34,317 nucleotides of DNA from Pseudomonadota bacterium. GTDB lineage: Bacteria; Pseudomonadota; Alphaproteobacteria; Acetobacterales; Acetobacteraceae. Every line of letters begins with the position of its first letter. The first letter of the stretch is position 1. Below are positions 31,234-34,317 of this stretch, piece by piece. Where the stretch lies: assembly GCA_021808985.1 (NCBI GenBank), contig JAKBAQ010000003.1:1-34317 (forward strand), written 5' to 3'. The notes under the pieces were generated by a model. It was not told where the DNA came from, searched no databases, and saw only the letters and a list, made by a program, of their open reading frames with translations. Both the position numbers and the translations under genes were made by a program.

Positions 31234-32333
31234 AGCACAACCCGCCGGCTGAACAGCATCACCCCCGCCGCCAGCCCCGGCAGCACCGCCACCACCCACA
31301 TCAGCGGCAGCAGCACCGTATCGCGCGCGGCCAGGTTGCCCACCCCCAGGCTCAGCGCCACCAGCAGCGTCACCGCCACCACCGCGCCAACCGGGCGCAC
31401 CAGCCCCCCATTGCGGCGGAACATGCCCCGCAGCGCCGCCAGCAGGCCGATCAGCGTGAAGCTGAGCGTGCTCAGCGGCGCCGTCAGCCGGCGCTGCGCC
31501 TCCACCAGCCATTTGCCGCGGTCATCGGGCGAGAGCGAGGCCGGCGGATGCAGCAGCTCCTGCAAATTCGCCTCGGCGGAATCCACCATGTCGGGTATCG
31601 CCGCCTTCGCCGTCTGCGCCAGCGAGACCACATTGCGCTGAAACGTCAGCACATCCAGCCGCCCGGTCTTCGGGTCTATCTGCTCGCGTGAGCCGTTCTC
31701 CAGCACCACCACCGGCCCCTGCGGGCTCACCAGCAGCTGCCCGGAAGCCGCCAAAATGGTCGCCGGCGCCGCCCGGTCGCGCCCATCCTCTATCAATATG
31801 CCGCCCAGCGAGTCATCCGCCCCGCGCGACTGCACATAAACCGTGATATGGTCCGCCACCGGCGTGAACACCCCCGGCTCCAGCAGAAACGCCGCGATCT
31901 GGTTGCGTATCTCATACTGATACGTGCGGAAACTGCCGAGACTGGCCGGCACCAGTATCAGGTTCAGCCCATACCCCACCAGCGTGGCCGCCGCCGCCAG
32001 CCACAGCGCCGGGCGCGCCAGCGCGAAATCCGAAAGCCCGCAAGCGCGCATCACCGTAATCTCCCGGTCGCTGCCCAACCGCGCGTAGATGAACAGCACC
32101 ACGATAAAACAGGTGATCGGCAAAATCGTGGCGACGAAACTCGGCACCAGCAGCGAGGTCAGCCTGATGAACACCACCGGCGAGAGCCCATGGTCGACGA
32201 TGATCTGAATGAACCGCAGCGACTGGGTAAGCCAGATCAGCGCCACCAGCCCGAGGGTGACCAACACCAGGGCAATCAACAATTGCCCGAAAATATAGCG
32301 GTCTATCCTGGTCAGGGGCGGGCGGCGGTCCAT
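31230..32333 (-). CDS. lptF: LPS-export ABC permease LptF
   Basis: The second LptB2FG permease, 367 residues. RIDRYIFGQLLIALVLVTLGLVALIWLTQ opens with the first membrane segment. The coupling segment RLGSDREITVMRACGLSDF lies near 88-106. A periplasmic beta-jellyroll spans about 135-255, and further segments at the C-terminus are followed by LFSRRVVL. I choose ATG 32333 (MDRRPPLTRIDRYIF), since an in-frame extension to 32504 adds 57 residues unlike the family. It is the first gene of the lptF-lptG-lptD-surA operon, divergent from a membrane-protein gene 205 bp away. No ribosome site is strong (CGGGGC only). Confidence 0.92.
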   Translation of the reverse strand: MDRRPPLTRIDRYIFGQLLIALVLVTLGLVALIWLTQSLRFIQIIVDHGLSPVVFIRLTSLLVPSFVATILPITCFIVVLFIYARLGSDREITVMRACGLSDFALARPALWLAAAATLVGYGLNLILVPASLGSFRTYQYEIRNQIAAFLLEPGVFTPVADHITVYVQSRGADDSLGGILIEDGRDRAAPATILAASGQLLVSPQGPVVVLENGSREQIDPKTGRLDVLTFQRNVVSLAQTAKAAIPDMVDSAEANLQELLHPPASLSPDDRGKWLVEAQRRLTAPLSTLSFTLIGLLAALRGMFRRNGGLVRPVGAVVAVTLLVALSLGVGNLAARDTVLLPLMWVVAVLPGLAAGVMLFSRRVVL

Positions 32334-32492
32334 GCCCCGAGGTTCTGGCCGGGCGCGCCGGGAATGGCAAGACCATGGGCCAAAATTGCTCTCCCCGCGC
32401 CCGCCGCCCATCCAGTATGTATTATTACCATGCGCTTGCAAACCACATCGGAAATTGCAATCATGCCCGCATCCGGGGGCAATGCCCGCCCC

Positions 32493-32524
32493 CCAACCAG
32501 CCAACCGGCCAACCAGCTAACCAA
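32493..32524 (+). repeat. Tandem 8-bp repeat before the membrane-protein gene
   Basis: Four units of an 8-bp motif run in series: CCAACCAG, CCAACCGG, CCAACCAG and CTAACCAA, then CC and AAGGAGG. The array ends 14 bp before the GTG start at 32539. Repeat number changes here could alter spacing of transcription or translation signals. Confidence 0.6.
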
Positions 32525-32538
32525 CCAAGGAGGCGTCC

Positions 32539-33243
32539 GTGCTCTCAACCCGCTCGCAAACCATCATCATCTGGTGGGGCCTGGCGTTCATCCTCATATA
32601 TGGTCTCACCCTGGGCTTCCTGCTCAAAATGGTGCCGCTGCCCTCCGCGCATCTCAGCGCCGCCGCCGTCGCCGCGTTTTACAGCGCCAACCGCTTCCAG
32701 GTCCGCCTCGGCGCGGTCATCTGCTCCTACAGCAGCGCCTTCATGGTCCCGCTCTCGGTCGTCATCTATGTCCAGATGGCCCGGCTCGAAAAAGGCGTCC
32801 CCATCTGGTCCATCCTGCAACTGGCCGGCGGCTGCATGATGTCCATCTTCCTGGTGCTGCCGCCGCTCTTCTGGGGCGTCGCCGCCTTCAACCCCAGCCG
32901 CCCGCCCGAGGTCACGCTCATCATGCATGAGCTGGCGAACCTCACCCTCACCACCACCGACCAGTATTACATCTTCCAGATGGTCGCGATCGCCGTCGTC
33001 AGCCTGACCCAGACAACAGACCCCCACTCCGCCTTCCCCCGCTGGATGGGCTATTTCACCATCTGGGCCGCCATCATGTTCGAGGCCGGCGCCATCGCCT
33101 TCATGCTGAAATCAGGCCCCTTCGCCTGGAACGGGCTGTTCGTGTTCTGGAGTCCCTTCACAATTTTCGGCGCCTGGTTCTTCGCGCTCGCCTTCACCCT
33201 GCTGCGCGCGCTCAAGCATCAGGCGCGCCTGCAAGCCGCCTGA
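32539..33243 (+). CDS. Six-helix membrane protein of unknown function
   Basis: A 234-residue polytopic membrane protein with about six hydrophobic segments (about 9-30, 58-80, 92-114, 140-160, 172-192, 200-224). A HELANLTL segment after helix 3 and the end motif FAWNGLFVFWSPFTIFGAWFF may be functional loops. Similar unnamed membrane proteins with a FAWNGL.FW-type end occur in other bacteria as far as I recall; I know of no assigned function. Start GTG 32539 is set by AAGGAGG 5 bases upstream. Its last 132 bp overlap convergent bioC. A transporter or heme/sterol-associated role would be guesswork. Confidence 0.6.
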   Translation: MLSTRSQTIIIWWGLAFILIYGLTLGFLLKMVPLPSAHLSAAAVAAFYSANRFQVRLGAVICSYSSAFMVPLSVVIYVQMARLEKGVPIWSILQLAGGCMMSIFLVLPPLFWGVAAFNPSRPPEVTLIMHELANLTLTTTDQYYIFQMVAIAVVSLTQTTDPHSAFPRWMGYFTIWAAIMFEAGAIAFMLKSGPFAWNGLFVFWSPFTIFGAWFFALAFTLLRALKHQARLQAA

Positions 33244-34005
33244 GCCCCGCCGCCACCATATCTCCCCATACAGAACATGGTACGTCACCTCGAACCCGCC
33301 TTGTAGAGACTCCAGCACCCGCCTGAACGCGCCGGGCGGCAGCGGCCTGTATCCCGGCGCCGGCTCCCCCGCGCCCAGCGCCTTCAGGCTGCGCGCGAAC
33401 TCGGCGCCGCTCGCATAAGGCTGCCGGATAAACTCCTCCGCCCCCGCGTGAGCCCTCCCCTCCGGCCAGGGCAGCGCGCCAAGCGCCGGATAAGCCGGCA
33501 TGCCGCAAGCCAGCCCCAGCGCCGCGTGCGCGGCGGCCCATTCGGCGAAATTCCCTTCCCCCAGCGTGGCGAACATCATCCGCCCGCCCGGCGCCAGGCA
33601 CGCGGCCAGGCGCGCCAGCCCGCCGCGCAAATCGCCAAACCACTGCATCGCCAGGCTGGAGACGATCAAGTCAAACCCTCCCCCCGCCGCCGCCGGATGC
33701 TCCCCATCCAGCACCATGTAGTCATGATATTCAGGCCTCTCCCCCAGCCGCGCCCGGCAGCGCGCCAGCATCGCGGGGGAAACATCCGTCAGCAGCATCC
33801 GCGCCTCGGGAAACACCGCCGCCAGCGCCGCGCTCAGCATCCCGGTGCCGCAGCCAATCTCCAGAATCCGCCGCGGCGCCAGCCCGCGCGCCGCAACCCG
33901 CGCCGCCAGCCGCGCCGCCACCAGCCGCTGCACCGGCGCCACCGCATCATAGCGCGCCGCCCCCACTGAAAACGCCCGCGCGATCCGCGCCTTGCGCGCG
34001 CTCAC
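33112..34005 (-). CDS. bioC: Malonyl-ACP O-methyltransferase BioC (long C-terminal tail)
   Basis: A SAM methyltransferase that caps malonyl-ACP so that fatty-acid synthase can build the pimeloyl chain of biotin. The protein begins VSARKARIARAFSVGAARYDAVAPVQ, a BioC hallmark, then has the SAM motif ILEIGCGTGMLS near 45, MLLTDVSPAML near 70, YDYMVLDGEH-like near 97 and FDLIVSSLAMQWFGD near 115. GTG 34005 overlaps the stop of the upstream hydrolase gene (GTGA). The family normally ends near YHVLYGEIWWRR, about residue 250. This frame continues for 44 residues rich in Glu, Gly and Gln, all antisense to the membrane-protein gene. The added tail may reflect a lost stop codon. Function is likely; the C-terminus is doubtful. 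Confidence 0.85.
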   Translation of the reverse strand: MSARKARIARAFSVGAARYDAVAPVQRLVAARLAARVAARGLAPRRILEIGCGTGMLSAALAAVFPEARMLLTDVSPAMLARCRARLGERPEYHDYMVLDGEHPAAAGGGFDLIVSSLAMQWFGDLRGGLARLAACLAPGGRMMFATLGEGNFAEWAAAHAALGLACGMPAYPALGALPWPEGRAHAGAEEFIRQPYASGAEFARSLKALGAGEPAPGYRPLPPGAFRRVLESLQGGFEVTYHVLYGEIWWRRGSGGLQARLMLERAQQGEGEREEPGAENCEGTPEHEQPVPGEGA

Positions 34006-34317
34006 GCCAGCCGCTCCAAAACCCCGCGCAACTGCGCCGCGCACCAGGCCGGATCCTCCACCGGCAGCAAATGCCCGCCCGGATGCCACCTGATCACCTC
34101 CGCCGGAAACCCGGCCTCGCTCATCGCCGCCGGCACCAGCGGGTCCGCCCGCCCGCACAGCGCCATATCAACCCCGGCCGGCCGCTCATCCCATTGCGCC
34201 AGCGCCCGCAGCCCATCCAGCAGCGCCCGCTCATCCAGCCCGCCCGGCGCCACCGCCTCAGCGCCGCAGCTTGCCCGAAACGCCGCCACCACCTGCCCCG
34301 GCGCCACGCCAAACTGC
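34002..34317 (-). CDS. Alpha/beta hydrolase, C-terminal part (probable BioH-like)
   Basis: The frame runs from the right window edge (QFGVAPGQVVAAFRASCG) to TGA 34004-34002, about 104 residues, so only the C-terminal third is visible. GVDMALCGRADPLVPAAMSE (catalytic Asp loop) near 46-65 and WHPGGHLLPVEDP (catalytic His) near 73-85 are alpha/beta-hydrolase landmarks. The stop overlaps bioC by 4 bp. Since BioC makes pimeloyl-ACP methyl ester and needs an esterase, BioH or a functional equivalent is the best reading, but the nucleophile region lies outside. The upstream gene may be bioF; this cannot be seen. Confidence 0.7.
   Translation of the reverse strand, partial: QFGVAPGQVVAAFRASCGAEAVAPGGLDERALLDGLRALAQWDERPAGVDMALCGRADPLVPAAMSEAGFPAEVIRWHPGGHLLPVEDPAWCAAQLRGVLERLA

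Noticed and set aside
31234..31512. Upstream extension of lptG into lptF
   Set aside because: Added residues are Gly/Ala-rich and lie within lptF in another frame; the GTG at 31233 gives the normal LptG N-terminus and a GTGA overlap.
32334..32504. N-terminal extension of lptF
   Set aside because: The extra 57 residues do not resemble LptF and no ribosome site precedes them.
1..34317. CRISPR arrays, insertion sequences, prophage, integrase or attachment sites
   Set aside because: No regular spaced direct repeats, transposase, integrase or phage gene was seen; the tRNA genes show no duplicated 3' end within the window.

Overview
This 34.3 kb window is GC-rich chromosomal DNA densely packed with housekeeping genes. 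Several traits point to an alphaproteobacterium, most likely Rhodospirillales/Acetobacteraceae: an HdaA-type DnaA homologue next to ppk, the lptF-lptG-lptD-surA order, a tiny aa3-type oxidase subunit IV, alphaproteobacterial-style tails on S6 and L9, and a large repeat-bearing glycosyltransferase. The taxonomic call is inference from gene content and codon bias. I see no phage, insertion sequence, CRISPR array, toxin-antitoxin or defence locus.

Layout, left to right. 1-4.5 kb: the start of nagA (cut by the window edge), divergent tRNA-Thr(UGU) and tRNA-Ala(GGC) genes, a 982-residue two-domain glycosyltransferase and a small hotdog thioesterase. 4.5-4.75 kb: a hairpin-rich convergent intergenic region holding one copy of a dispersed palindromic repeat. 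4.7-7.7 kb: bioA and bioB on the minus strand, diverging from bioD. 7.7-11.8 kb: a minus-strand run dnaB-alr-mlaE-mlaF with 4-bp overlaps. 11.9-16.2 kb: a CoA-ligase-like/GNAT fusion, a Pmp3-like small membrane protein and the ribosomal operon rpsF-rpsR-rplI with a strong terminator. 16.3-18.9 kb: cfa, an S49 peptidase and a GNAT acetyltransferase. 18.9-20.7 kb: a 53-residue cytochrome oxidase subunit IV, purN and purM on the minus strand. 20.8-24.8 kb: an AI-2E-type permease, hdaA and ppk. 25.0-26.5 kb: a group A FAD monooxygenase behind an FNR-type box. 26.6-32.3 kb: the outer-membrane biogenesis operon lptF-lptG-lptD-surA. 32.5-34.3 kb: a six-helix membrane protein of unknown function, converging with bioC and the C-terminal part of a BioH-like hydrolase.

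The main functional theme is biotin synthesis, encoded in two places: bioA/bioB/bioD near 4.7-7.7 kb (the late steps) and bioC plus a BioH-like esterase at the right edge (making pimeloyl-ACP). bioF is not in the window and may lie just beyond the right edge. A second theme is the cell envelope: alanine racemase, MlaE/F lipid transport, LPS export (LptD/F/G), the SurA chaperone, cyclopropane fatty acids and NagA.

The least expected signals are non-coding. A repeat of about 70-85 bp made of stacked palindromes occurs twice, each time between convergent genes, and one copy runs into the last codons of bioA. An 18-bp perfect inverted repeat sits beside it. An FNR-like site is well placed to drive an oxygen-dependent monooxygenase gene. 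I do not find convincing evidence for a wholly new multi-gene system.
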